Assembly (NCBI RefSeq): GCF_000418325.1
Contig: NC_021658.1
Span: forward strand, 2,170,001-2,234,000
Length of the DNA stretch: 64,000 nucleotides
Source: Sorangium cellulosum So0157-2
Lineage (GTDB): Bacteria > Myxococcota_A > Polyangia > Polyangiales > Polyangiaceae
Reading direction: 5' to 3'
In this document: piece by piece, positions 16,662 through 25,496 of the stretch
Position numbering within the stretch: position 1 is the first letter of the stretch
How the letters are laid out: every line of letters starts with the position of its first letter
Notes under the pieces: generated by a model
The model's database searches: none
Told to the model about the DNA's origin: nothing
What the model saw: only the letters and a program-made list of their open reading frames with translations
Made by a program: the position numbers and the translations under genes

Positions 16662-18569
16662 ATGGCAGACTCCGATCCGACGCCGGCCGAGCCGGCGCAC
16701 CGTCCCTCGGCGGCTGCAGCGGCCGCGGCGCCCGCGAAGGCGAGCCCTCACGGCGCGACGGCGCCCGGCGCGACGGCGCCCGCGGCGCCGACACGCGCCA
16801 AGCCCTGGACCGCGCTGCTGCGCAAGGCGGGGGCGATCGTCCGGCCGGGCGCGAAGCGGCGGCCCGGCTCGGGGCTGCCGGCGCGCAAGGCGATCCAGGT
16901 GCTCGTCTGGGTGCGCCGCGCCGTGCAGGCGGGCTGCCTCGGGGTGTTCCTCTACTTCCTGTTCCAGACCGGCTTCCGCGGCTCGTTCGCCTCGTCCGAG
17001 GCGCGCGTCCGCCTGCCGCTGCCCGTCGAGGGGTTCCTCCTCGCCGACCCGTTCGTCGGCGCGATGACCCTGCTCTCGACGCACACCGTCTACCGCGGCC
17101 TGCTCTGGTCGCTCGGGATCCTCGCGCTGACGCTCGTCTTCGGGCGCGTGTTCTGCGGCTGGATCTGCCCGTTCGGCACGCTCCACCACTTCTTCGGGTG
17201 GATCTTCCCGTCGCGCTACGGCAAGGGCGGCAAGCGCGTCGAGGCGAACAAGACGTACGCGCGGCAGCGGGTGAAGTACTACCTGATGTACGCGTTCCTC
17301 GCGGCGAGCGTGGCCGGCAGCGTGATCGGCGGCCTGTTCGATCCGATCTGCGTGGCCGTCCGGGCCATCGGCCTCGCGGTCATCCCGGCCGCGCAGTACG
17401 TCGCCGCCGTGGTGACCGGCTCCGCGGCCGCGACCGGGAGCCGGCCGGTGCAGGCCGCCGCGGACCAGGCGCAGGATTTCCTGGCCGCGAGCGTGTGGCA
17501 GACGAAGCAGTTCTACTTCCACCAGGCGTGGTTCGTCGGGATCCTGTTCGTCGCGATCCTCTTCATGAACCGCTTCATCCCGCGCTTCTGGTGCCGCGTG
17601 CTCTGCCCGCTCGGCGCCTTCCTCGGGGTGTTCGCCCGCTTCGCGCTCTTCGGGATGCAGAAGGATCACGCGAAGTGCACCGACTGCAACCTGTGCCTCG
17701 TGCACTGCCAGGGCGCCGACTCGCCCCAGGGCGGGGTGAAGTGGCGGCAGGACGAGTGCCACATGTGCCTCAACTGCGAGAACGCCTGCCCCGAGGACGT
17801 CATCAAGTTCCGCTTCCTGCCGAACCGGAAGAGCGCCCTCGTGACGCCCGACACGGGCCGCCGCACCGCCCTCGCGACCGCCGCCGCCGGCGCGGTGATC
17901 ATCCCGACGGCGCGCATCGCCGACGTGCTCGACGCGAACTACGACCACCGCGTCATCCGGCCGCCGGGCTCGGTCGAGGAGCGCGAGTTCCTCGAGCGCT
18001 GCATCCGGTGCGCCGAGTGCATGAAGGTCTGCCCGAACAACGCGATCCACCCGGCGTTCTTCGAGGCGGGGATCGAGGGGCTCTGGACGCCGATCGTCAT
18101 CCCGCGCATCGGGTACTGCGAGCACTCGTGCGTCCTCTGCGGCGACGTGTGCCCGACCGGCGCGATCCAGAAGATCACCGAGGAGCAGAAGATGGGGATC
18201 GGCCAGAAGCCGATCTCGATCGGCACGGCGTTCTACGACCAGGGGCGCTGCCTGCCGTGGTCGATGAGCGTGCCGTGCATCGTCTGCGAGGAGTTCTGCC
18301 CGACGTCGCCCAAGGCGATCTGGGTCGAGGAGGTCGACATCCCGAAGCGCGAGCCCGTGCCCGCGGAGCACGGCAAGGAGCCGCCGATGAAGATGGTCCA
18401 CGTGCAGCGCCCGCACGTCGACCCGTCGCTCTGCATCGGCTGCGGCGCGTGCGAGAAGGTCTGCCCGGTGCAGGACAAGCCCGCGGTCTACGTCACCAGC
18501 GTCGGCGAGACCCGGTCGAAGACGAACGTCATCCTCCTTGAGGACACGGACTACAACAAGGCATCTTGA
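16662..18569 (+). CDS. Membrane polyferredoxin, NapH/NapG-like fusion
   Basis: A 635-residue protein. A Pro/Ala-rich N-terminus is followed by several membrane helices (~85-335) carrying the NapH-type motifs FCGWICPFG (~164) and CRVLCPLG (~311). Cluster motifs follow: CTDCNLC, CHMCLNCENACP (~366), CIRCAECMKVCP (~447), CVLCGDVCP (~488), CIVCEEFCP (~539) and CIGCGACEKVCP (~591), enough for five or more [4Fe-4S] clusters. Between the second and third cluster motifs lies RRTALATAAAGAVI, resembling the Arg-Arg signal of NapG-like ferredoxins, as if NapH and NapG were fused. It likely moves electrons across or along the membrane with the DUF362 partner. The electron donor and terminal acceptor are unknown. 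Confidence 0.88.
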   Translation: MADSDPTPAEPAHRPSAAAAAAAPAKASPHGATAPGATAPAAPTRAKPWTALLRKAGAIVRPGAKRRPGSGLPARKAIQVLVWVRRAVQAGCLGVFLYFLFQTGFRGSFASSEARVRLPLPVEGFLLADPFVGAMTLLSTHTVYRGLLWSLGILALTLVFGRVFCGWICPFGTLHHFFGWIFPSRYGKGGKRVEANKTYARQRVKYYLMYAFLAASVAGSVIGGLFDPICVAVRAIGLAVIPAAQYVAAVVTGSAAATGSRPVQAAADQAQDFLAASVWQTKQFYFHQAWFVGILFVAILFMNRFIPRFWCRVLCPLGAFLGVFARFALFGMQKDHAKCTDCNLCLVHCQGADSPQGGVKWRQDECHMCLNCENACPEDVIKFRFLPNRKSALVTPDTGRRTALATAAAGAVIIPTARIADVLDANYDHRVIRPPGSVEEREFLERCIRCAECMKVCPNNAIHPAFFEAGIEGLWTPIVIPRIGYCEHSCVLCGDVCPTGAIQKITEEQKMGIGQKPISIGTAFYDQGRCLPWSMSVPCIVCEEFCPTSPKAIWVEEVDIPKREPVPAEHGKEPPMKMVHVQRPHVDPSLCIGCGACEKVCPVQDKPAVYVTSVGETRSKTNVILLEDTDYNKAS

Positions 18570-18621
18570 CCCGGGCGCGCGCCTGCTCCGCGCGGCGGGA
18601 ACACGGCAGGAGGCAGCTCGG

Positions 18622-19776
18622 GTGCGCACGCTTCGCTTGTTCGGGATCTTCTCGCTGGCCGCGCTGTGGGGCGCGCCCGGCTGCGGCGAGCCGTTCACGG
18701 CGGCCGAGGCGTCGGCCGCGTCGTCGTCGAGCTCGGGGGGCGGCGGAGGCGGCGGCGACGGAGGCGGGGGCGGGGGCGGGGGCGGGGGCGGCGCCGCGAC
18801 GTCGTCGTCCTCGTCGGCGGGAGGAGGCGGCGAGGGCGGGTGCGCGGCGTGCAAGGCCGGGGAGTTCTGCACGGCCAGCGACACGTGCGTGCGCTGCGCC
18901 GACCGCGTCGGCGCGCTGTCGTTCGTCGCGCCGACGGCGATCGAGGTCGACGGGGCGAAGCCCGCGTTCCCGCGCGTGCGCGAGGAGCCCGGCGAGGGCG
19001 AGGGCGCGGCGACGCAGCGGCTCGTCTACGTGGCCACGTTCGGGTCGAGCGACGCGCAGATCGCCACCGCGACGGGGCGGCCCTGGACGGCGGGCAAGGT
19101 GGTCGAGAGCGCCGCGGTCAACTCGCCGCAGTCGGAGTCGGGCCCGCTCCTCCTGCCGGTCGACGCGCGCTCGCCGCGCGCGGACTTCCCCGAGGGCTCG
19201 CTGCTCTTCGATCGCGTCCTCGCGGGGCCGGGCAGCCTGCCGCTGCTGTTCGTCGCGGACCGGCTCGAGGCGAGCCAGGCGGAGACGCTCGAGGCGCTCA
19301 ACCCGGACGGGGGGAGCCACTCGGTGGCGGTGGCCCACGGCCTTTGGCCCTACCGGTACTGGTTCATGAACAAGCACCAGGAGGGCGGGCAGATCACGAG
19401 CCGGCTCCTCACGATGCTCGCCGGCGACGCGGAGGCGCGGGAGCTCCACATCGTCCTGCCCGGCGACTGCCCGGCGCAGGGCGGCGACCTCGCGCCGTGG
19501 GTGACGCCCGACGGGAGCTTGCTCTTCTTCCAGACGCTGTACAGCGAGCGGGGCGACTGCGCGCAGGCGTCGGTGCTGCGGAGCTTCTATGTGAGGCTCG
19601 GGGCCGACGGGCTGCCCGTGCCCGGGGAGAAGGCCAGGATGCTGCTGGCGAGCCTGGAGGCGGAGATCGCGGTCATGACGCCGTCGCTCTCGCCCGATGA
19701 GTGCACGCTCTACGTCGCGTCCGACCTGGACATGGTCGACCGGCGGCAGCGGCTCTACGCGGCCTCGCGGCGGTAA
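18622..19776 (+). CDS. Putative lipoprotein with Gly/Ser-rich linker
   Basis: 384 residues. The GTG start is fixed by AGGAGG at 18608-18613, eight nt upstream. The signal sequence ends in WGAPGCGEP (lipobox APGC). Next come Ser and Gly homopolymeric runs and a small Cys motif (CAACKAGEFCTASDTCVRC). The large domain (~110-384) has WD/TolB-like strands (TPDGSLLFFQTLYSERGDC; SPDECTLYVASDLD), suggesting a beta-propeller; this is inference. It is a typical myxobacterial surface lipoprotein of unknown function. Confidence 0.8.
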   Translation: MRTLRLFGIFSLAALWGAPGCGEPFTAAEASAASSSSSGGGGGGGDGGGGGGGGGGGAATSSSSSAGGGGEGGCAACKAGEFCTASDTCVRCADRVGALSFVAPTAIEVDGAKPAFPRVREEPGEGEGAATQRLVYVATFGSSDAQIATATGRPWTAGKVVESAAVNSPQSESGPLLLPVDARSPRADFPEGSLLFDRVLAGPGSLPLLFVADRLEASQAETLEALNPDGGSHSVAVAHGLWPYRYWFMNKHQEGGQITSRLLTMLAGDAEARELHIVLPGDCPAQGGDLAPWVTPDGSLLFFQTLYSERGDCAQASVLRSFYVRLGADGLPVPGEKARMLLASLEAEIAVMTPSLSPDECTLYVASDLDMVDRRQRLYAASRR

Positions 19777-19795
19777 GGGGGCCTCGGCGAGGCGC

Positions 19796-19818
19796 CCGGC
19801 CCTCGGGGAGAGGGCCGG
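19796..19818. terminator. Bidirectional terminator-like hairpin between convergent genes
   Basis: A perfect 9-bp GC stem (ccggccctc / gagggccgg) has a gggga loop. It lies between the ends of two convergent genes, 19 nt after one stop and 23 nt before the other. There is no T run, so efficiency is uncertain. Confidence 0.5.
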
Positions 19819-19841
19819 GGAGCGCGGTCAGGCGGGGGAGA

Positions 19842-21575
19842 TCACTGCGCGCGGAAGCCCTCGGCCGGGCGCAGGCGCCCGGCGTACAGGCTCGGCGCGA
19901 CGGTGGCCAGGAGGCAGATGAGGATGGCGACATCGCCCGTGATGGCGAACGCCTGCGGGGTCGCGTGCACGGGGAGGCGGGAGATGAAGTAGACCTTCGG
20001 GTCGAGCGGGAAGCCGTAGACCAGGAGCCCCTTGCACACCGCCACGCCGAGCAGGAGCCCCAGCGTGGTGCCGGCGAGGCCGATGATCCCACCCTGGTAG
20101 AGGAAGATGCGGAGGATCTCGGAGTCCGTCGAGCCCATCGCCTTGAGGACCGCGATCTCCTTCTTCTTGTCGAGCACGACCATGATCAGCGTCGCGATCA
20201 CCGTGAAAGCGGCGACCACGATGATGAGCCCCAGCACGACGCTCATGAGCAGCTGCTGGACGACCAGCGCGGTGAAGAGCCCGTGGTTCAGCTCCTCCCA
20301 GTCCATCGTGTAGTAAAGCCCGTTGCTGAGGAGGTTCGTGATCTCGCGCGCGATGTTGCTGGCGTTGTCGATGTCATCGACCTTCATCTCGACGCCGGTC
20401 ACCGTGTCGCCGTGATCGTAAAACGCCTGCGTCTCGTAGAGATCGGCGTACGCGAGCTTGGTGTCGTACTGCTCGAAGCCCGCCTCGAAGAGCGCGATGA
20501 CCCGGAACTGCTTGGCGACCGGCGGCTTGATGGCGCCGTCCGAGAACGAGAAGCCGATGGTCGGCGAGGTGACGGTGACGCACTCGCCGATGTCGAGGGA
20601 CAGGTTCTTCGCCAGCCCGGCGCCGATGACGATGCCCGGCAGCTTGGCGACCCTCTCCTTGTCCGCGCAGGGATCCGGATCGACCTCGGGCGGCAGCTCG
20701 TCGTCCTCGGGCAGCTTGCTGCCGTAGCCGCCCTCCGGCTCGATCGCCCCCTGGGGGGCCCCCTCGGCGATCGCGAGCTCGGCCTCCTCGGCGCCAGCAT
20801 TCTCGGGGACGTCGAGCTCGGCCGGCGAAGGCGCCGGCTCGGCGCCGGCGTCCCGCGCGGCCGCCTTGCGCTCGTCCTCCAGGATGCGCTCCTCGTACGC
20901 CTTCAGCAGATCGAACTCGCCCGCGTCGGGCTCGAGCGCGCCGCGGGCGCCCTTGTCCAGGAGAGGAACGTCGGGCAAGGACGGCGACGGCGGCGGCGCG
21001 CGCTCGGCCGGCTTCGCCCCGGGGCGCCGCAACCCGCTGAGATCGCCGCCCGGGAGGACGTACCGGGGCAGATCGAGCACGGGCGCGGCGGCGCCGTCGG
21101 CGCCCACACCGAGGCTCCTGGCCGGGTCGACCCCCTTCACGAGCACGTTGGTCGCGGTGGCGCCGCCGTGCGTCAGCATCATGGGGTTGATGCTGAAGGG
21201 CGCCGCGCCGATGACGCCCGGCACCTTGGCGACCTGATCCATGACCGATCTGTATTCCCGAAAATCCGTGGAATACTTGATCACCAGGACGTGAGCGTTG
21301 ACCCCGAGGACCTTGTCGCGGAACTCCGTCCGGAAGCCGCCGGTCACGCTGATCACGGTCGCGAGCGCCGCGACACCGAGCGCGACCCCGAGGATCGCGA
21401 ACGTGGTGCCGACCGAAACGAACGCCCGCTTCTTGGAGCCGAGGTACTGCAGCGCGACCCGGATGGTGTAGCGCTGCGTCGCGATATCGTAGATCAGCGC
21501 GGCGAGAACCAGAAGAACGACGACATTAAGGGCAATCCAGGCCGAGTAGAGCGCGACCTTGAGGGGGTAGCTCAT
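19842..21575 (-). CDS. LolC/LolE-like ABC permease with acidic insertion
   Basis: A 577-residue protein. It has an N-terminal membrane helix, then IRVALQYLGSKKRAFVSVGT as in LolC/LolE and a second helix. Three C-terminal membrane helices surround DKKKEIAVLKAMGSTDSEI, the conserved coupling segment of lipoprotein-releasing permeases. The family usually measures ~400-415 residues; the excess is an acidic Glu/Pro/Ala-rich insertion at about 180-300 in the periplasmic domain. Expected role: extraction of outer-membrane lipoproteins from the inner membrane. No LolD ATPase or partner permease is adjacent. Confidence 0.85.
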   Translation of the reverse strand: MSYPLKVALYSAWIALNVVVLLVLAALIYDIATQRYTIRVALQYLGSKKRAFVSVGTTFAILGVALGVAALATVISVTGGFRTEFRDKVLGVNAHVLVIKYSTDFREYRSVMDQVAKVPGVIGAAPFSINPMMLTHGGATATNVLVKGVDPARSLGVGADGAAAPVLDLPRYVLPGGDLSGLRRPGAKPAERAPPPSPSLPDVPLLDKGARGALEPDAGEFDLLKAYEERILEDERKAAARDAGAEPAPSPAELDVPENAGAEEAELAIAEGAPQGAIEPEGGYGSKLPEDDELPPEVDPDPCADKERVAKLPGIVIGAGLAKNLSLDIGECVTVTSPTIGFSFSDGAIKPPVAKQFRVIALFEAGFEQYDTKLAYADLYETQAFYDHGDTVTGVEMKVDDIDNASNIAREITNLLSNGLYYTMDWEELNHGLFTALVVQQLLMSVVLGLIIVVAAFTVIATLIMVVLDKKKEIAVLKAMGSTDSEILRIFLYQGGIIGLAGTTLGLLLGVAVCKGLLVYGFPLDPKVYFISRLPVHATPQAFAITGDVAILICLLATVAPSLYAGRLRPAEGFRAQ

Positions 21576-21806
21576 CGCGCAGCCCTCCTAGCAGAACGCG
21601 GCGCGCGCGGCACGGTGCCCGCTGCGCCGCAGAGGGAAGCGCGGCGCTGTGCCCCGACGCGGCGGTCGCGCCCCAGGCGTCATCGGCCGCGCTGGCTTTC
21701 GCGGGCGACGTCCGCAGGCCCTCGCTTCCCGGACCGAACACCTGCTAGGATCCGACCCTGCCGCTGATGCCGGCATGTGGCGTGCACCTCTGCCCGCGAG
21801 CCTTTC

Positions 21807-23717
21807 ATGAGCGCCACCAAAAACGAGCACCACACCGCGCGCAGCAGAGTTTTCGAGGAGGAGGCAGGCGCGCTCGATGAGGCACCGGCGTCGCGCCCCA
21901 CCGGCGCGGCTGGCGGCGCTCGCTCGTCCGGGGTCGGCACCGCGTTCGCGCCCGCCGGGGAGCCCGAGGGCGCGGGCGACGACGTGCCCGTGGACGTCGA
22001 GCTCCGGCCCTCGTCGAGGCCCTCCAGGTCGGGATGGGTCGAGGGGCCGGACAGCGAGATGCCGCCGAGCTTCCGCGCGCCGCCGCCGCTGCGCCAGAAG
22101 ACCCCGCGGCTCGGACGGCAGAGCGAGCCGGACGCCGACGAGATGAGCGGCAGGACGAGCGCGGCCCCGATCAGCGAGGCGGAGCCCTCCCTGGAGATCC
22201 CGCCGCCGGACGAGGTCGAGCCGCGCGAGCGGCGGCCGCCCGGCGCGAAGGATCCGTACATCGGGACGACCTTCGATCACCGGTACAAGATCGAGCGGCT
22301 GCTCGGCGAGGGCGGGATGGGGTTCGTGTACCTCGCCCGCCACAAGGTGATCGACAAGCGCGTCGCCGTGAAGGTGCTCCGCGCCGAGCTCGCGCGGGAC
22401 CGCGAGATCTTCGAGCGCTTCGTGCAGGAGGCCCGCGCCGCGTCGAGCATCGGCAACCCGCACATCGTCGACATCTCCGACTTCGGCGACCTGCCGGACG
22501 GCTCCACGTACTTCGTGATGGAGTACCTGGAGGGCGTGAGCCTGGCGCAGCTCATCGACTCGCCGAACGAGCTGCCGATGGACCGCATCTGCCACATCGC
22601 GCTGCAGCTGTCCGCGGGCCTCGCCGCCGCGCACGACGCGGGCATCATCCACCGCGATCTCAAGCCGGACAACGTGTTCGTGGTGGCGCGCGGCAGCGAC
22701 CCGAACTTCGTGAAGATCCTCGACTTCGGGATCGCGAAGGTGTCGACGAGCACGACGACCAAGCTGACGCGCGCCGGGGCGGTGTTCGGGACGCCGCACT
22801 ACATGTCGCCCGAGCAGGCCGCCGGCGCGCCGATCGATCACCGGACCGACATCTACTCGCTCGGCGTGATGCTCTACGAGCTCGTGAGCCGGCAGCTGCC
22901 GTTCAACGCCGACAACTTCATGGGGATCCTGACGCAGCACATGTACAAGGCGCCGGTCCCCATCCGCGCGCTCGTCGGCGGCCCGGACTGCCCGCCGGGG
23001 CTCGAGGCGGTGATCCTGAAGTGCCTCTCCAAGAAGCCGGAGTCGCGCTACCAGTCGATGAGCGATCTCCACGACGACCTGGAGCGCGTGAGGAGCGGGG
23101 GCGTGCCCGGCGCGGTCGCGGAGATGATGGCGCGCTCGGGCGGCTTCAACGTGCCGCACGACTACTTCAAGACGTCGAAGGTGATCGTCCCGGCGACGCC
23201 GCCGTCGCCGCCGCGCTCGCCGTGGCCGCGCTACGTGTGGGTCGCCGGCGCGGCGGCCGCGGTGGGGATCGTGACCGCCATCTTCGTCATCGGCGCGAGC
23301 GGGTCCGCGCGGGACACGGCCCCGCAGGCGCAGAAGCCGCCGGTCGAGGCGCCGACGGTCAGGCCGGCCCCCGCGCCGCCGCCCGCCGTCCAGAAGACGG
23401 TGGTCGCGCTGGCCGCCGTGCCGGAGACGGCGGTCGGCTACCGCAACGGCGTGGAGCTGAGGCTGCCCGCGAGCATCGACGTGGAGCAGGGGCAGACGGT
23501 CACGATCGACATCCGGGCCGAGGGGTATCACCCCAGCACGGTCGTGCTCGATGGGACGGAGCAGAGCAAGCTCGTGAAGCTCGTCGAGGTCGACGAGAAG
23601 GGCGTCTCGAAGGTGAGGCCCGGCGGGGCGCCGCGCCCGCCGCCGCAGACGACGGCCAAGCCGCCCAAGGGCTCGGACGTCCGGGACCCCTGGGCGAACC
23701 AGAACCAGAAGAAGTGA
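21807..23717 (+). CDS. Membrane Ser/Thr protein kinase
   Basis: 636 residues from the ATG; a GTG at 21777 is possible. A disordered acidic/Pro-rich N-terminus (~1-150) precedes a canonical kinase domain (~157-420): LLGEGGMGFVYLAR, AVKVLR (K189), IHRDLKPDN, ILDFGIAKV, MSPEQAAG. A single membrane helix (VAGAAAAVGIVTAIFVIG) is at ~475-492. The C-terminal periplasmic segment (ELRLPASIDVEQGQTVTIDI) resembles a PEGA-like surface domain. This is the PknB-like layout common in myxobacteria. It is divergent from the LolC/E-like gene and 52 nt upstream of the CCA-adding enzyme gene. Confidence 0.92.
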   Translation: MSATKNEHHTARSRVFEEEAGALDEAPASRPTGAAGGARSSGVGTAFAPAGEPEGAGDDVPVDVELRPSSRPSRSGWVEGPDSEMPPSFRAPPPLRQKTPRLGRQSEPDADEMSGRTSAAPISEAEPSLEIPPPDEVEPRERRPPGAKDPYIGTTFDHRYKIERLLGEGGMGFVYLARHKVIDKRVAVKVLRAELARDREIFERFVQEARAASSIGNPHIVDISDFGDLPDGSTYFVMEYLEGVSLAQLIDSPNELPMDRICHIALQLSAGLAAAHDAGIIHRDLKPDNVFVVARGSDPNFVKILDFGIAKVSTSTTTKLTRAGAVFGTPHYMSPEQAAGAPIDHRTDIYSLGVMLYELVSRQLPFNADNFMGILTQHMYKAPVPIRALVGGPDCPPGLEAVILKCLSKKPESRYQSMSDLHDDLERVRSGGVPGAVAEMMARSGGFNVPHDYFKTSKVIVPATPPSPPRSPWPRYVWVAGAAAAVGIVTAIFVIGASGSARDTAPQAQKPPVEAPTVRPAPAPPPAVQKTVVALAAVPETAVGYRNGVELRLPASIDVEQGQTVTIDIRAEGYHPSTVVLDGTEQSKLVKLVEVDEKGVSKVRPGGAPRPPPQTTAKPPKGSDVRDPWANQNQKK

Positions 23718-23769
23718 GCGGCTGCGCGGCGCGGGCCCCGCTCTCCGGGCGCCGTGATAAGCCGCGGGG

Positions 23770-25155
23770 GTGACCCAGATAGCTCACCTCATCGACCTCG
23801 TCCCCGAGGACGTGCTCGGCATCTGTCGCCGCCTCCGCGAGCGCGGCAAGCGCGGCTGGATCGTCGGCGGCTGCGTGCGCGACCTGCTCCGGGGCGAGCC
23901 CGCCAAGGACTGGGACGTCGCGACCGACGCGCGGCCGGAGGAGGTCATGGCCGCGTTCCGGAAGGTGATCCCGACCGGGATCCAGCACGGGACCGTGACC
24001 GTCATGGTGCGCGGCGTGCCGTACGAGGTCACGACGCTGCGGGGCGACGGGACCTACAGCGACGGGCGGCGGCCGGACCGGGTCGAGTTCGTGGACGACA
24101 TCACGGCCGATCTGGCGCGGCGGGACTTCACCATGAACGCCATCGCGCTCGATCCGGTCGACGGGCACCTCATCGATCCGTTCGGCGGGCAGCGGGATCT
24201 CGAGGCGAAGGTCATCCGCGCGGTGGGGGATCCGGGCGAGCGCTTCGCCGAGGACGGGCTGCGGGTGCTGCGCGCGGCGCGGTTCGCGGCGACCCTGGAG
24301 GGGGCGCTCGATCCGGAGACCGAGCGCGCCATGGGCACCGCGCGGTCGCACCAGACGTTCCGCTGCGTGAGCGCGGAGCGGGTGCGCGACGAGTGGCTCA
24401 AGGCGATGCGCGCGCGCCGCCCCAGCGTGGCGTTCGAGATCATGCGGCGCACGGAGCTGCTCGGGATCACCTGCCCGGAGATGATGGAGTCGGTCGGGTG
24501 CGAGCAGAACCGCTGGCACGCGTACGACGTGTGGGGACACGCGATGGCCTGCCTCGACGCGTGCAAGCCGGAGCCGATCCTCCGCGTGGCGGCGCTGATG
24601 CACGACATCGGCAAGCCGAGGACGCGCGAGTTCTCGGACAAGACCCGCGACTACACGTTCTACGAGCACGAGCGGGTCGGCGCCGAGATGGCCGAGCCGA
24701 TCCTGTCGCGGCTGCGCTTCTCCAACGACGAGCGGGCGCGGATCGTGGCGCTCATCCGTCACCACCTGATCTGCTACGACGACTCGTGGACCGACGCCGC
24801 GGTGCGGCGGTGGCTGCGGCGGGTGACGCCGGCGCTCGCGCCGGATCTGTACGAGATCGGCGTCGCCGACGCGCTCGGCAAGGGGCGCGAGGTGACCGAG
24901 GACATCGCGACGATCGGGCGGCTCCGGGCGCGGGTGGAGGCGATGCTCGCCGCGGGCGCGGCGCTGTCGGCCAAGGATCTCGCGGTGAACGGCAGCGTGC
25001 TGATGAGAGAGCTCGGCATCCCGCCGAGCAGGCTCGTCGGGGAGATCCTGGAGCGGCTCGTCGAGCTCGTGACCGAGGAGCCCGAGGCGAACACGCCCGA
25101 GCGGCTGCTCGCGGCGGCGCGGGAGCTCGTCGCCGCGAAGGCGGCAGACGCGTAA
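23770..25155 (+). CDS. cca: CCA tRNA nucleotidyltransferase with HD domain
   Basis: A 461-residue class II nucleotidyltransferase. GWIVGGCVRDLLRG and DWDVATDARPEEV give the Gly motif and the DxD metal site; RRDFTMNAIALD and ERFAEDGLRVLRAARFAA are the next conserved motifs. A C-terminal HD domain carries LMHDIGKPRTRE and IRHHL. The enzyme adds or repairs the 3' CCA end of tRNAs; the HD domain gives phosphohydrolase activity in several homologues. The start is GTG; no strong ribosome binding site is seen. The tRNA-Asn in this window encodes its CCA, so the enzyme may act mainly in repair for that tRNA. Confidence 0.93.
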   Translation: MTQIAHLIDLVPEDVLGICRRLRERGKRGWIVGGCVRDLLRGEPAKDWDVATDARPEEVMAAFRKVIPTGIQHGTVTVMVRGVPYEVTTLRGDGTYSDGRRPDRVEFVDDITADLARRDFTMNAIALDPVDGHLIDPFGGQRDLEAKVIRAVGDPGERFAEDGLRVLRAARFAATLEGALDPETERAMGTARSHQTFRCVSAERVRDEWLKAMRARRPSVAFEIMRRTELLGITCPEMMESVGCEQNRWHAYDVWGHAMACLDACKPEPILRVAALMHDIGKPRTREFSDKTRDYTFYEHERVGAEMAEPILSRLRFSNDERARIVALIRHHLICYDDSWTDAAVRRWLRRVTPALAPDLYEIGVADALGKGREVTEDIATIGRLRARVEAMLAAGAALSAKDLAVNGSVLMRELGIPPSRLVGEILERLVELVTEEPEANTPERLLAAARELVAAKAADA

Positions 25156-25496
25156 GGGGCGTAAGGGGGGAGTTGTCGACGAGGCTGCCCGGCCCTGCGC
25201 TGGCCTGCTCGGCGCGCTCCGCGTGTGCACGAGGGTGGTATCGGCGGGACGCGCGGACCCTCCTTGTCGCGCGTCGCGCCCGTCCACCCGCGCTCGGCCA
25301 TCTCCTCGCTCCTTAGGGGAGCCTGTCCCAGATCGCGAGTCCATCGGTCGCAGACAAGGTACATGAGCCGACAACGGTGGTCGGTTGTCTACCTGCCGTC
25401 GGGCTCGATTATTTCATGCCGATCGCATCCATCCGGACGTGTCTCGTGTAACATCCGTTGGTGCGCACTGTCGCGCCCCCCATTGGGAGGTCCATT
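25156..25496. other. 341-bp gap upstream of VWA lipoprotein
   Basis: No gene. A 6-bp inverted repeat gacaac (25370-25375) / gttgtc (25384-25389) overlaps a weak -35 candidate TTGTCT (25385) with GATTAT at 25407 as a poor -10. Treat these as hints only. GGGAGG at 25485-25490 is the ribosome binding site of the next gene. Confidence 0.4.
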
